From the NCBI RefSeq assembly GCF_936943645.1, contig NZ_CAKZJO010000043.1:1-64000 (forward strand): DNA of 64,000 nucleotides, given 5' to 3'. Origin of the DNA: an uncultured Bradyrhizobium sp. (GTDB taxonomy: Bacteria; Pseudomonadota; Alphaproteobacteria; Rhizobiales; Xanthobacteraceae). Under the pieces are notes generated by a model, which had not been told where the DNA came from, ran no database searches, and saw nothing but the letters and a program-made list of their open reading frames with translations. The translations under genes were made by a program, and so were the position numbers. Positions 9,280-16,941 of the stretch are shown piece by piece; the stretch's first letter is position 1, and each line of letters begins with the position of its first letter.

Positions 9280-10602
9280 TTAATAAGCCACCTTCATCGC
9301 CAGCGTCGCGATCACGATCATGATGGCACCGCCGACGCGGGTTGCGATCTGGGCGAAGGCCATCAGGCCCATGCGATCGGCTGCGCCGAGGATGGCGACG
9401 TCGCCGGTGCCGCCGAGCCCGGAATGACAGGCGGTCACGATCGCGGCCTCGACCGGATACATGTTCAGCCACCGGCCGACGAAAAAGCCGGAGGCGACCA
9501 TCGCCAGCACCGTCGTGGTGCAGACCGCGATGTAGCCGGGATTGAACGAAGCCACGAGCTGCTGCCATGACACCAGCAACGTTCCCATCGCGACCAGGAT
9601 CGCGAAGGTGAGGTTGGTCGACATGAACTTGTTGATCTGGTAGGCGCCGAGCTCCATCTCCGCCGGCAGCAGCTTTGTCAGCTTGAGCGCGACCGCGGCG
9701 ATAATCATCAGGATCGGGCCGGGGATGCCGGTATGGGGCGCAAGCACCATGCCGAGCACGAACAGCACGCAGGACAGCACGATGCCCGCGCCCAGCAGGG
9801 CGAGGTCGATGGGCTGATCGGCTCGGGCGGGGCCGAGAATGTCGTTGTCGCCGGTCTTCACCAGCATGCCCTGACCGTTGAGGTCGCGGCGCTTTTCCCC
9901 CAGACGCGCGAGCAGCCCGGCTGCGACGATGGCGACGACGTTGCCGAGCAAGGCGGCGGGCACCATCTGCGCCACGAGCTCTGCTTGCGGCCGGTGCAGC
10001 ATCTCCGAATAGGCGATCGACAGCGGCAGCACGCCTTCGGCAAGTCCGCCGCCGATGATCGGGATGATCACGAAGAAGAATGTCTCCTTCGGGCTATGGC
10101 CGAACAGCAGCCCGACGGTGATGCCCCCGGCGATCGCACTCAGCGTGCCGATCAGCAGCGGCACGAACATCCGGATGAAGCCTTGCACCAGGACGCGATG
10201 GGGCATGCCGAGGATCGAGCCTGCGACCAGACAGGCGATGAAGAAATACTGGAAATTGGCGGTGCGGAATGTCGTCGCGACCGCCTTGAGCGCCGGCTCC
10301 GGCATCAGCCCGTAAGCGACCAGCGCGGCCGGCACGAACAGGCACAGGATCGCGGTGCCGCCGATCCGGTTCAGCACCGGAACGGTCTGGCCGAGCTTGC
10401 CGAGCAGGAAGCCGATCAGCATCAGCACCGAGAGGCCGCCGATCACGTCGTTGGGAAGCTTGCCGGTGTAGATGGCAGCCGCGCAAACCAGTACGGCCGC
10501 AAGATAGACGGTGATCGGCAGCGGGCCGATCTTGAGCGCGGCGCGCGCAGACGACTGAGCGGCCTGCACCGTGTCGTCGAGTTTCATGGTGGTGTCGGTC
10601 AA
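9280..10602 (-). CDS. 2-hydroxycarboxylate transporter family protein (CitS/MaeN type)
   Basis: A 440-residue hydrophobic membrane protein with about 11-12 predicted helices. It has the GGTGDVAILGA loop near the C-terminus and a GGGLAEGVLPLSIAYSEML block in the middle, both characteristic of the 2-hydroxycarboxylate transporter family (citrate, malate, citramalate symport). The start looks like TTG at 10602, because GGGAGG lies 5 bases upstream; the first ATG is 15 bases further in, at 10587. It is the third gene of a leuC-leuD-transporter unit. The import substrate is inferred to be the 2-hydroxyacid handled by the adjacent hydro-lyase. Confidence 0.88.
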   Translation of the reverse strand: MTDTTMKLDDTVQAAQSSARAALKIGPLPITVYLAAVLVCAAAIYTGKLPNDVIGGLSVLMLIGFLLGKLGQTVPVLNRIGGTAILCLFVPAALVAYGLMPEPALKAVATTFRTANFQYFFIACLVAGSILGMPHRVLVQGFIRMFVPLLIGTLSAIAGGITVGLLFGHSPKETFFFVIIPIIGGGLAEGVLPLSIAYSEMLHRPQAELVAQMVPAALLGNVVAIVAAGLLARLGEKRRDLNGQGMLVKTGDNDILGPARADQPIDLALLGAGIVLSCVLFVLGMVLAPHTGIPGPILMIIAAVALKLTKLLPAEMELGAYQINKFMSTNLTFAILVAMGTLLVSWQQLVASFNPGYIAVCTTTVLAMVASGFFVGRWLNMYPVEAAIVTACHSGLGGTGDVAILGAADRMGLMAFAQIATRVGGAIMIVIATLAMKVAY

Positions 10603-10647
10603 GGAAGCCTCCCTCTGCTGTTTCGTTTTGATTGCCCCTGTGTTCGC

Positions 10648-11250
10648 TCAGAACCAGGGATTGTCCGCCCAGCGCCGCCTCTCGAAAGCGCCGATGTCGT
10701 CGGCAAAGACGAGCGTGGAGCTGATCGCGTCGCGTCCGGTGAGGAACGCTTCCTTCCGCGCGGGCTCGATCGGGAAGGGCACGGTGCCGCCGCCGTCGAT
10801 GCGGATCAGCTGCTGTTCGAGGTCGATGCTGAGGCGGTTGCTCGCGGGGTTTGCGACGATGTCGGCGATCCCGCCGACGGTGGCTGCGTCGAGACTGATG
10901 GTCAGCAGGCCGTTATTGGCGCAATTGTCGCTGAAGATGCCGGCGAAGGTGGTGCCGATCAGGGCGCGGATGCCGAGCTGCTGGAGCCCCCAGACCGCAT
11001 GCTCGCGGCTCGATCCGCAGCCGAAATTCGCGCCAACGACGAGAAAGCAGGTCTCGCGATAGCCGTCCCGGTTCAGGATGAAGTCGGGGTTCGGCCGGCC
11101 CGCATCGAAACGCAGCAGGTTGAAGGCGCCCTCGCCGAGGCCGCTGCGATCGACGCCCTTCAGAAACATCTTCGGCATGATCACGTCGGTGTCGATGTTG
11201 GGCGTCCTCATCGGCGCGGCAACGCCGGACACGCGGTGGAACGGCGTCAT
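10648..11250 (-). CDS. LeuD-type hydro-lyase small subunit (3-isopropylmalate dehydratase family)
   Basis: A 200-residue swivel-domain subunit of the aconitase superfamily. It has NIDTDVIMPKMFLK near the N-terminus, then GANFGCGSSREHAVWGL and GIFSDNCANNGLL, all standard for LeuD. The ATG at 11250 overlaps the stop codon of the large-subunit gene by 4 bases (ATGA), so the two are translationally coupled. The partner is the preceding LeuC-type subunit. Because the cluster also carries a 2-hydroxycarboxylate transporter and its own LysR regulator, this is probably a catabolic paralogue (for example a citramalate or maleate/malate hydro-lyase) rather than the leucine-biosynthetic enzyme. Confidence 0.88.
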   Translation of the reverse strand: MTPFHRVSGVAAPMRTPNIDTDVIMPKMFLKGVDRSGLGEGAFNLLRFDAGRPNPDFILNRDGYRETCFLVVGANFGCGSSREHAVWGLQQLGIRALIGTTFAGIFSDNCANNGLLTISLDAATVGGIADIVANPASNRLSIDLEQQLIRIDGGGTVPFPIEPARKEAFLTGRDAISSTLVFADDIGAFERRRWADNPWF

Positions 11251-12671
11251 GGCGCGTCTCCTCCGAGCAGCTCGCGCACGTCGGTGATGCGGCCGGTGAC
11301 GGCGGCGGCCGCGACCATTGCCGGGCTCATCAGATGCGTGCGCGCACCGGGGCCCTGACGTCCCTCGAAATTGCGATTGGTGGAGGAGGCCGAGCGCTGC
11401 CCGGGCGCGAGGATGTCGTCGTTCATTGCAAGGCACATCGAGCAGCCGGACTGCCGCCACTCCACGCCCGCATCGATCAGGATTTTTGCGATGCCTTCGG
11501 CCTCCGCCTGCGCGCGGACCTGCGTCGAGCCTGGCACGACGATCGCACGGACGCCCGAGGCGACGTGGCGGCCCCTGAAGATTTGCGCGGCGTCGCGCAG
11601 GTCTTCGATGCGCGAATTGGTGCAGGAGCCGATGAAGGCGAAGTCGATCGGCACCGACTGGATCGGCGTTCCCGGCGCGAGACCCATATAGGCGAGCGCC
11701 CGCGTGGCGGCCGTCTTGCGGTCCGCGGCCGGGTTGGTGTCGGGGTCCGGAATGAGATCGGTGACGGGGATCGCCTGGTCCGGGCTGGTGCCCCATGTCA
11801 CCAGCGGGGCGACCTCGCCTGCGTCGATCGTCATCTCGCGGTCGAACCGAGCGTCCGCATCGGAACGAAGCTGCAACCACGCCGCTGTCGCGCGATCCCA
11901 CATCTCGCCCTTGGGCGTGCGCGGGCGTCCCTTCAGATAGTCGAGCACCTTATGGTCGGGCGCGATGACGACACCGCGCGCGCCGGCCTCGACGATCATG
12001 ATCGACATCACGATGCGTCCCTCGACGCTCATCTCCGCCACGGCGGGGCCTGCGAACTCCACCGCATAACCGGTGGCGCCGTCCGCGCCGATGCGACAGA
12101 TGATCTCCATGACGACGTCCTTCGGCGTGACCCCGAGAGGCGGCGAGCCGGTCACGTTGATGCGCATCGTCTTCAGGCGGCGATAGCGGACGGTCGATGT
12201 GGCGAGATAGTGCTCGATGTCGGAGGTGCCGATGCCGTAGCCGAGCGCACCGAAGGCGCCATAGGCGGTGGTGTGGCTGTCGCCGGCGGCGATCACCATG
12301 CCGGGCATCACGAGGCCCTGCTCGGGCGCGACGACATGCTCGATGCCCTGGCGCGGATCGAGAATGTCGAAATATTCGATCCCGAAATCGCGGGCATTGT
12401 CGGCGAAATAGTCGACCTGCCGCGCCGCGTCGGCGTCCGGCATCTGCCGCGTGCGGCGGGCCGCGGTCGGATTGACGTGGTCGACGACCATGAGCGCCGC
12501 GGCGGGGTTGCGCACCTTCCGGCCGGTGGCGCGCAAGCCCGCAAAGGCCTGCGGGCTGGTGTATTCGTTCAGGACGGTGCGATCGACATAGAGCAGCACG
12601 AGCCCGTCGTCGTCGAGCCTGCGCACCACATGCGCGTCGATGAGCTTGTCGTAGAGCGTGCGCCCGGACAT
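11247..12671 (-). CDS. LeuC-type hydro-lyase large subunit (aconitase superfamily)
   Basis: A 474-residue large subunit with the three [4Fe-4S] cysteines visible in GSCTNS and SGCSMC. GDSHTTAYGAFGALGYGIGT and NRNFEGRQG are further aconitase/IPMD hallmarks. The ATG at 12671 is preceded by GGAGG. By family it catalyses reversible dehydration/hydration between 2- and 3-hydroxy acids with the downstream small subunit. The dedicated LysR regulator and transporter argue for uptake and degradation of an external C4-C6 hydroxy-dicarboxylate; this is inference. Confidence 0.9.
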   Translation of the reverse strand: MSGRTLYDKLIDAHVVRRLDDDGLVLLYVDRTVLNEYTSPQAFAGLRATGRKVRNPAAALMVVDHVNPTAARRTRQMPDADAARQVDYFADNARDFGIEYFDILDPRQGIEHVVAPEQGLVMPGMVIAAGDSHTTAYGAFGALGYGIGTSDIEHYLATSTVRYRRLKTMRINVTGSPPLGVTPKDVVMEIICRIGADGATGYAVEFAGPAVAEMSVEGRIVMSIMIVEAGARGVVIAPDHKVLDYLKGRPRTPKGEMWDRATAAWLQLRSDADARFDREMTIDAGEVAPLVTWGTSPDQAIPVTDLIPDPDTNPAADRKTAATRALAYMGLAPGTPIQSVPIDFAFIGSCTNSRIEDLRDAAQIFRGRHVASGVRAIVVPGSTQVRAQAEAEGIAKILIDAGVEWRQSGCSMCLAMNDDILAPGQRSASSTNRNFEGRQGPGARTHLMSPAMVAAAAVTGRITDVRELLGGDAP

Positions 12672-12750
12672 TCCGCCTCCATGGGAGTTCTGACTTTCCC
12701 CGACCGTGCAGGCGGCCCTTCTGGAAATCCAATGTCAGCTCATGATATGA

Positions 12751-12769
12751 TTATGCAGAATTTGCATAA
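12751..12769. promoter_or_regulatory. LysR-type operator between lysR and leuC-type gene
   Basis: TTATGCA (12751-12757) and TGCATAA (12763-12769) form a perfect 7-base inverted repeat with a 5-base spacer. It contains the T-N11-A pattern recognised by LysR-type regulators. It lies in the 111-base divergent promoter region, 13 bases upstream of the lysR start, so it fits both autoregulation and control of the divergent hydro-lyase operon. Confidence 0.7.
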
Positions 12770-12782
12770 GCGAGGCGGGATC

Positions 12783-13739
12783 ATGGAGATCAACTGGCTG
12801 CACGATTTCATCGCGGTGGCGGCGACGCGCAGCTTTTCACGCGCCGCAGAGCAGAGGAATTCGTCGCAGCCGGCGCTCAGCCGCCGGATCAAGGCGCTGG
12901 AGCTGTGGGCAGGCGCTGCGCTGTTCGAGCGCACGACGCATGCGGTGAGCCTCACGGCCGCGGGCGAGGCGTTCCGCCTCACCGCCGAGGACGTCATCCG
13001 CCGGCTTTCAGCGGGCCGTCTGGAGGCCCAGGAGCTGGCGCGGGGCTCGTCGGACGTACTCAAATTCGCATCGACCAACGCGCTGTCGCTGACCTTTTTC
13101 CCGGACTGGCTGCGCGGAATCGAGACCGAACTTTCCTTCGTGCCGAGCGTCCAGCTCGTCGCCAACCACATGGAGGCGTGCGAGCGCATGCTGCTGGCCG
13201 GCGAGGTGCATTTCCTCCTGTGCCACCATCATCCGGCCGTGGTCGCAGCGGTGACGACACCGCAATTCCGCTCGGCGCATGTCGGCGACGACCGTCTGAT
13301 CCCGGCATCCGTGCCTGTCTCGAGATCGGGCAAGATCCCGCGCTTCAGGCTTCCCGGAACCGAGGCCGCGCCGACGCAATTCCTCAGCTTCCGGCCCGAG
13401 TCCGGGATGGGAAAGATCCTCGAAGCGGTCCGTTCGACCTCGCCGCTGAAGCCGCAACTGAAGCCGGCGTTCACGTCACATCTTGCAAAGCTTCTCGTCA
13501 CCATGGTCCAGGCCGGCCGCGGCATGGCGTGGCTTCCGGAGAGCCTGATCGCCGACCAACTCGCATCGGGCGAGCTGGTGAGGGCCGGCGGACGGGAATG
13601 GGAGATTCCGATCGAGATCCACGTGTTTCGGCCGAGATCGCGGCTGACGCCTGCGGCGGAGGCATTCTGGAAACACGTTCAGGAGCATCCACCCGAACGC
13701 AGCCCGGGCAAGGCGGCGCGCGCCCGACGCGGCCGCTAG
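12783..13739 (+). CDS. LysR family transcriptional regulator
   Basis: A 318-residue LysR-type regulator. The N-terminal winged helix-turn-helix is at residues 1-60 (FIAVAATRSFSRAAE, SQPALSRRIKALE, LFERTTHAVSLTAAG). A co-inducer-binding domain covers about 90-300. The ATG at 12783 places the HTH correctly; longer upstream readings overlap the divergent operon. It is divergent from the LeuC/LeuD/2HCT unit, with a palindromic T-N11-A site between them, so it most likely activates that unit in response to the imported hydroxyacid or a derivative. Confidence 0.9.
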   Translation: MEINWLHDFIAVAATRSFSRAAEQRNSSQPALSRRIKALELWAGAALFERTTHAVSLTAAGEAFRLTAEDVIRRLSAGRLEAQELARGSSDVLKFASTNALSLTFFPDWLRGIETELSFVPSVQLVANHMEACERMLLAGEVHFLLCHHHPAVVAAVTTPQFRSAHVGDDRLIPASVPVSRSGKIPRFRLPGTEAAPTQFLSFRPESGMGKILEAVRSTSPLKPQLKPAFTSHLAKLLVTMVQAGRGMAWLPESLIADQLASGELVRAGGREWEIPIEIHVFRPRSRLTPAAEAFWKHVQEHPPERSPGKAARARRGR

Positions 13740-13744
13740 CGCCG

Positions 13745-14050
13745 CTACTCCTCGGGCTCTGTCGTGAACAGCAGCGGATAGCCCTTGGCGCGGCCGGCGT
13801 CGGTGGCGCGCGTCGCCTTGGTCTCGGCGACGTCCTTGGTGAACACGGCAACGACGCAGGCGCCGAGCTTGTGGGCGGTGATCATCACCTTGTAGGCCTG
13901 ATCCTCGGTCATGCGGAACTCGGCCTTCAGGATCATGGTGACGAATTCGCGCGGCGTGTAGTCGTCGTTGATCAGGATGACCTTGTGCAGCTTCGGTCGC
14001 TCGACCTTGGTCCTGGTCCGCGTCTTCGGCTTGGTGACGGTGTCGTTCAT
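13745..14050 (-). CDS. clpS: ATP-dependent Clp protease adaptor ClpS
   Basis: A 101-residue ClpS. Visible features are the N-end-rule adaptor core KVILINDDYTPREFV (the DDYT segment binds the N-terminal residue of substrates), HKLGACVVAVFTKDVAETK and the final PLLFTTEPEE. The ATG at 14050 has an AGGAGG site 6-7 bases upstream. It normally docks on ClpA and directs N-degron proteins to ClpAP; no clpA is nearby. It lies 43 bases downstream of the DUF190 gene on the same strand, so it may be read through from the fluoride operon, although a separate promoter is possible. Confidence 0.93.
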   Translation of the reverse strand: MNDTVTKPKTRTRTKVERPKLHKVILINDDYTPREFVTMILKAEFRMTEDQAYKVMITAHKLGACVVAVFTKDVAETKATRATDAGRAKGYPLLFTTEPEE

Positions 14051-14093
14051 TCCGCCTCCTGGACACGGTGGGCTGGGGTTGCTGCCGGAGCGA

Positions 14094-14435
14094 TCAGCTC
14101 GCGGCTTTCTCACCATATTGCAGGACCTGCACCTTCTCCAAGGTGATCAGGCCGCTCGACATCATGCCATCCAGGATGGGCAGGAATGCGTTGATGTTGT
14201 CCTCACTGTCGACGATCTCGATCAGCAGCGGCAGATCCTCCGACAATCGCAGGATCTTGGAGGTGTGCAGCCGGCTCGACTTGCCGAAGCCCATCGGGCC
14301 GCGCAGCACGGTGGCGCCGGCGAGGTGTCGCTCGCGCGCCGTCATCACGATCGCTTCATAGAGCGGCTTGCCGTCGAAATGATCGCTCTCGCCGATGAAG
14401 ATCCGGAGCGAAACTGCCTGATTGGGAATTTGCAT
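14094..14435 (-). CDS. DUF190 domain-containing protein
   Basis: A 113-residue PII-like DUF190 protein (SLRIFIGESDHFDGKPLYEAI, then GATVLRGPMGFG, then LPLLIEIVDSEDNINAFLP). DUF190 proteins are known to sit beside crcB genes; they resemble PII regulators in fold but their exact role is unresolved. The start ATG at 14435 lies only 2 bases after the crcB stop codon, so the gene is in the fluoride operon. A regulatory or accessory role in fluoride export is inferred from this context. Confidence 0.9.
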   Translation of the reverse strand: MQIPNQAVSLRIFIGESDHFDGKPLYEAIVMTARERHLAGATVLRGPMGFGKSSRLHTSKILRLSEDLPLLIEIVDSEDNINAFLPILDGMMSSGLITLEKVQVLQYGEKAAS

Positions 14436-14437
14436 GC

Positions 14438-14863
14438 TCAGCTCCTTGTCAAGCGATTGTAGCGGTTCGCCATCATATGGCCGATCCATACCGACACCAG
14501 CCAGCAGATCACGGATGCGGCGATGTAGGCGAGCGCGGTGTATTTCATGCCGCCGTGGAACAGGCGGAAGGTCTCGAGGCTGAAGGTCGAAAAGGTGGTG
14601 TAGCCGCCGCAGAAGCCGGTCATGACGAACTGCCGGTGCTCGGGCCGCGCCAGCATGCGGCCGTCGGGGCCGGTCAGCGTCGCGTAGAAGCCGATGATCA
14701 GCGAGCCCGTGGCGTTGATGAACAGCGTCGCGAAAGGAAAGCCCGGACCGGTGTCGAGCGCCAGCCCGACCAGATAGCGCGTCAGTCCGCCGACGACGCT
14801 GCCCGCGGCAACCCAGGCATACAGCATCGCAGTGCGCCAGCGCTCGGAGGAGGGAGAGTTCAT
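14438..14863 (-). CDS. crcB: Fluoride channel subunit CrcB/Fluc
   Basis: A 141-residue membrane protein with four hydrophobic segments. The Fluc signatures are GGLTRYLVG, FPFATLFINATGSLIIGF and the pore motif GFCGGYTTFSTFSLE. Fluc channels export fluoride passively as antiparallel dimers. A second, different crcB gene is immediately upstream (6 bases between them), so the functional channel could be a heterodimer, as is known from Gram-positive tandem crcB pairs. It is part of the riboswitch-controlled operon. Confidence 0.95.
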   Translation of the reverse strand: MNSPSSERWRTAMLYAWVAAGSVVGGLTRYLVGLALDTGPGFPFATLFINATGSLIIGFYATLTGPDGRMLARPEHRQFVMTGFCGGYTTFSTFSLETFRLFHGGMKYTALAYIAASVICWLVSVWIGHMMANRYNRLTRS

Positions 14864-14869
14864 CGCACG

Positions 14870-15259
14870 CTAGCCTCCAAGGCTGTCCGCAAGGAGGAAA
14901 CCGCAACTGACGGCGGCAAGGCACAGCCCGACCGAGAACACGACATTGCCGAGCGCATGCATCGGCTCGCCGCTGCGCGCAAGCGTCAGCGTCTGCAGGC
15001 TGAACGAGGATACCGTGGTGTAGCAGCCGAGAAAGCCTGTTACCGCAAACAGCCACGGATTCGGCGTCGCGAAGATCGAGCCCGGATGGGTCGCCAGCGC
15101 GCCGAAAATGCCGATCAGGAAGGCGCCGGTGACGTTGATGGTCATGGTGCCCCACGGAAAGGTCTCGCCCAGCCGCCGCGCGATCGCACCGGAGACGAAG
15201 TAGCGTGCGCAGCCGCCGAGGACGCTGCCGATCATGATCGCGATTGCTCCGCTCAGCAC
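14870..15259 (-). CDS. crcB: Fluoride channel subunit CrcB/Fluc, second paralogue
   Basis: Four hydrophobic helices carry IMIGSVLGGCARYFVSG, FPWGTMTINVTGAFLIGIFG and GFLGCYTTVSSFSLQT. The pore motif differs from its neighbour (TTVSSF in place of TTFSTF), so a conserved Phe position is Val here. I use GTG at 15259 because GGGAGG lies upstream at good spacing and the resulting 129 residues match the family; the open frame extends further upstream to 15379 without a plausible start. It lies 16 bases after the MFS gene. The two subunits probably assemble together. Confidence 0.92.
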   Translation of the reverse strand: MLSGAIAIMIGSVLGGCARYFVSGAIARRLGETFPWGTMTINVTGAFLIGIFGALATHPGSIFATPNPWLFAVTGFLGCYTTVSSFSLQTLTLARSGEPMHALGNVVFSVGLCLAAVSCGFLLADSLGG

Positions 15260-15275
15260 GATGAACGGCCTCCCG

Positions 15276-16487
15276 TCATTGTTTGTCCTCCGTGGCCAGT
15301 CCATTGCCGACCGCGAGCAGCCCCAGCAGTGAAACCAGCGCGAAGCCGAGCCCTGCGAGGAACGTTCCGGCCGGACCATAGGCGTCCCACAACGCGCCCG
15401 CGATCACGCTCGCGGCCAGCAGGGCAAGGCCGGTGAACAGGTTGAAATAGCCGAATGCGGTGCCGCGCAGGCTGGGCGGTGCGGCGTCGGCAACGAGGGC
15501 CGAGAGCAGGCCTTGGGTCAGTCCCATATGCAGCCCCCACAGCACGACGCCGAGAGTAAGGCCCGCCAGACTCGGCAGCAGCGCGAGCGCGAGATCGGCC
15601 CCAGCGAGGAAAACGAGGCCCAGCGCGAGCAGGCCGGTCCGGTTGATGCGGTCCGAGAGCGCGCCGGCCGGATAGGCGGAGAGCGCGTAGACGATGTTCA
15701 TCAGCACCAGCACCGCCGGCACCCACATCGCATTGAGCCCGATGTTCTGCGCGCGCAGGATCAAAAAGGCTTCGCTGAAGCGCGCGAGCGTGAAGACGAC
15801 GCCGACGGCGACGACGCGCCAATAGACCGCGCCGAGCTGGCGCATCGCGGCGAGATTGAGCGGGTTCTTGGCAGGCTCCCGGCCCGGGTCCGGATCCGGC
15901 TCGCTCACCGCGAACGTGATCAGGCCGAAGGACAGGAAGGCCGGCAGCACGGCAAACCAGAAGACGAGGGCGAAATTGTCTGCCGTCCACCACATCAGGC
16001 CGATCGCCATCAGCGGCCCGACGAAGGCGCCGATGGTGTCGAGCGATTGCCGCAGGCCGAAGCTCGCGCCGCGCAGGCCGACGGGCGCGATATCGGCGAT
16101 CAACGCATCGCGCGGCGCGCCGCGGATGCCCTTGCCGACGCGATCGACGAAGCGCGCCGCCACCAGCCATCCGACGCTGGGCGCAAGCGGGAACAGCGGC
16201 TTGGTGAAGGCGGCAAGGCCGTAGCCGAGGGCGGCGAGCAGCTTGCGCCGGCCGAGCCAGTCCGACAGCGCGCCGGAAAAGATCTTGGTGATCGAGGCCG
16301 TCGCTTCCGCCATGCCCTCGATGAAGCCGACGGTCAGCGTCGAAGCGCCGAGCACGGTGACGAGATAGACCGGCAGCAGCGCGTGGATCATCTCGGAGGA
16401 GACGTCCATCAGCATCGAGACGAAGCCGAGCACCCAGATCCCCCTAGGCAGCGCGCTACGTGCAGTGTTCGGTGTCGTCGTCGTCAC
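15276..16487 (-). CDS. MFS transporter, first gene of the fluoride operon
   Basis: A major facilitator protein of 403 residues with about 12 transmembrane helices. The loop 2-3 signature is GALSDWLGRRKLL, and DRVGKGIRGAPRDALIADI is a conserved block in this MFS subgroup. I use GTG at 16487 because AAAGGCGAAGA precedes it; this also places the start directly after the riboswitch terminator. The substrate is not known. Its position as first gene behind a fluoride riboswitch suggests fluoride or a fluoride-stress metabolite, which is inference. Confidence 0.88.
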   Translation of the reverse strand: MTTTTPNTARSALPRGIWVLGFVSMLMDVSSEMIHALLPVYLVTVLGASTLTVGFIEGMAEATASITKIFSGALSDWLGRRKLLAALGYGLAAFTKPLFPLAPSVGWLVAARFVDRVGKGIRGAPRDALIADIAPVGLRGASFGLRQSLDTIGAFVGPLMAIGLMWWTADNFALVFWFAVLPAFLSFGLITFAVSEPDPDPGREPAKNPLNLAAMRQLGAVYWRVVAVGVVFTLARFSEAFLILRAQNIGLNAMWVPAVLVLMNIVYALSAYPAGALSDRINRTGLLALGLVFLAGADLALALLPSLAGLTLGVVLWGLHMGLTQGLLSALVADAAPPSLRGTAFGYFNLFTGLALLAASVIAGALWDAYGPAGTFLAGLGFALVSLLGLLAVGNGLATEDKQ

Positions 16488-16513
16488 GTCTTCGCCTTTA
16501 GTCACCAGACAAC

Positions 16514-16537
16514 AAAAAACCCGCCACCGGCGGGTTT
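16514..16537 (-). terminator. Intrinsic terminator, expression platform of the fluoride riboswitch
   Basis: On the minus strand AAACCCGCC, GGT loop, GGCGGGTTT followed by a six-T run forms a textbook Rho-independent terminator. It lies between the aptamer (16584-16664) and the MFS start at 16487, where fluoride binding could decide between termination and read-through. Confidence 0.85.
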
Positions 16538-16583
16538 GTCCATGCTCCCGCCGAAGGCAGGGGCCCAATGATTGCCCCTCCTC

Positions 16584-16664
16584 AAGCAGGAGTCATCAGC
16601 CCACTACGGTCCAACATTCGGGTTCAAGGCCGCCGGGCGGTTATCGGGGGACTCCATCCCCATC
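16584..16664 (-). ncRNA. Fluoride riboswitch (crcB motif RNA)
   Basis: Read on the minus strand, the segment has the hallmark elements of the fluoride aptamer. These are GGGGATGGAGTCCCC forming the first hairpin, then GATAACCGCC, then an extended stem closed by GGGC, then CTGATGACTCCTGC. The loop GGAGT is complementary to ACTCC in the 3' strand, giving the expected pseudoknot. It lies upstream of an intrinsic terminator and an operon containing two crcB genes, so the functional call is strong. The P3 arm is longer than in minimal examples, with a loop of roughly 30-40 bases. Confidence 0.9.
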
Positions 16665-16941
16665 TGTGCAGCCAACCTAGCACGGAAATCGGGCTGGACA
16701 AGTGGTGCGAGAGCTCTGTCCCGTGACGTGTCGCTCCCGCTTCGCGCATCGTGAGCCCGATCGTGCAAGCGAGTGGGCGTGTTCCGGCGGCGCGAGCGCG
16801 GCAATATGGCGGCAGCTTTGCGCAAAGCGCGTGCACTCCTAACCCGCAGATTCCTAACTCGAATGTGAAGCACAAGCGATCTTCGCGCTTTGCGGCAAGG
16901 CGATTGCATGTCACCATCACGTCATACGACGGGAGGCTGCG

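Noticed and set aside
11334..12782. Long plus-strand ORF running across the LeuC/LeuD region into the LysR gene
   Set aside because: It is antisense to well-supported leuC/leuD genes on the minus strand and reads as Arg/Asp/His-rich noise; the real lysR start at 12783 fits the HTH and promoter layout.
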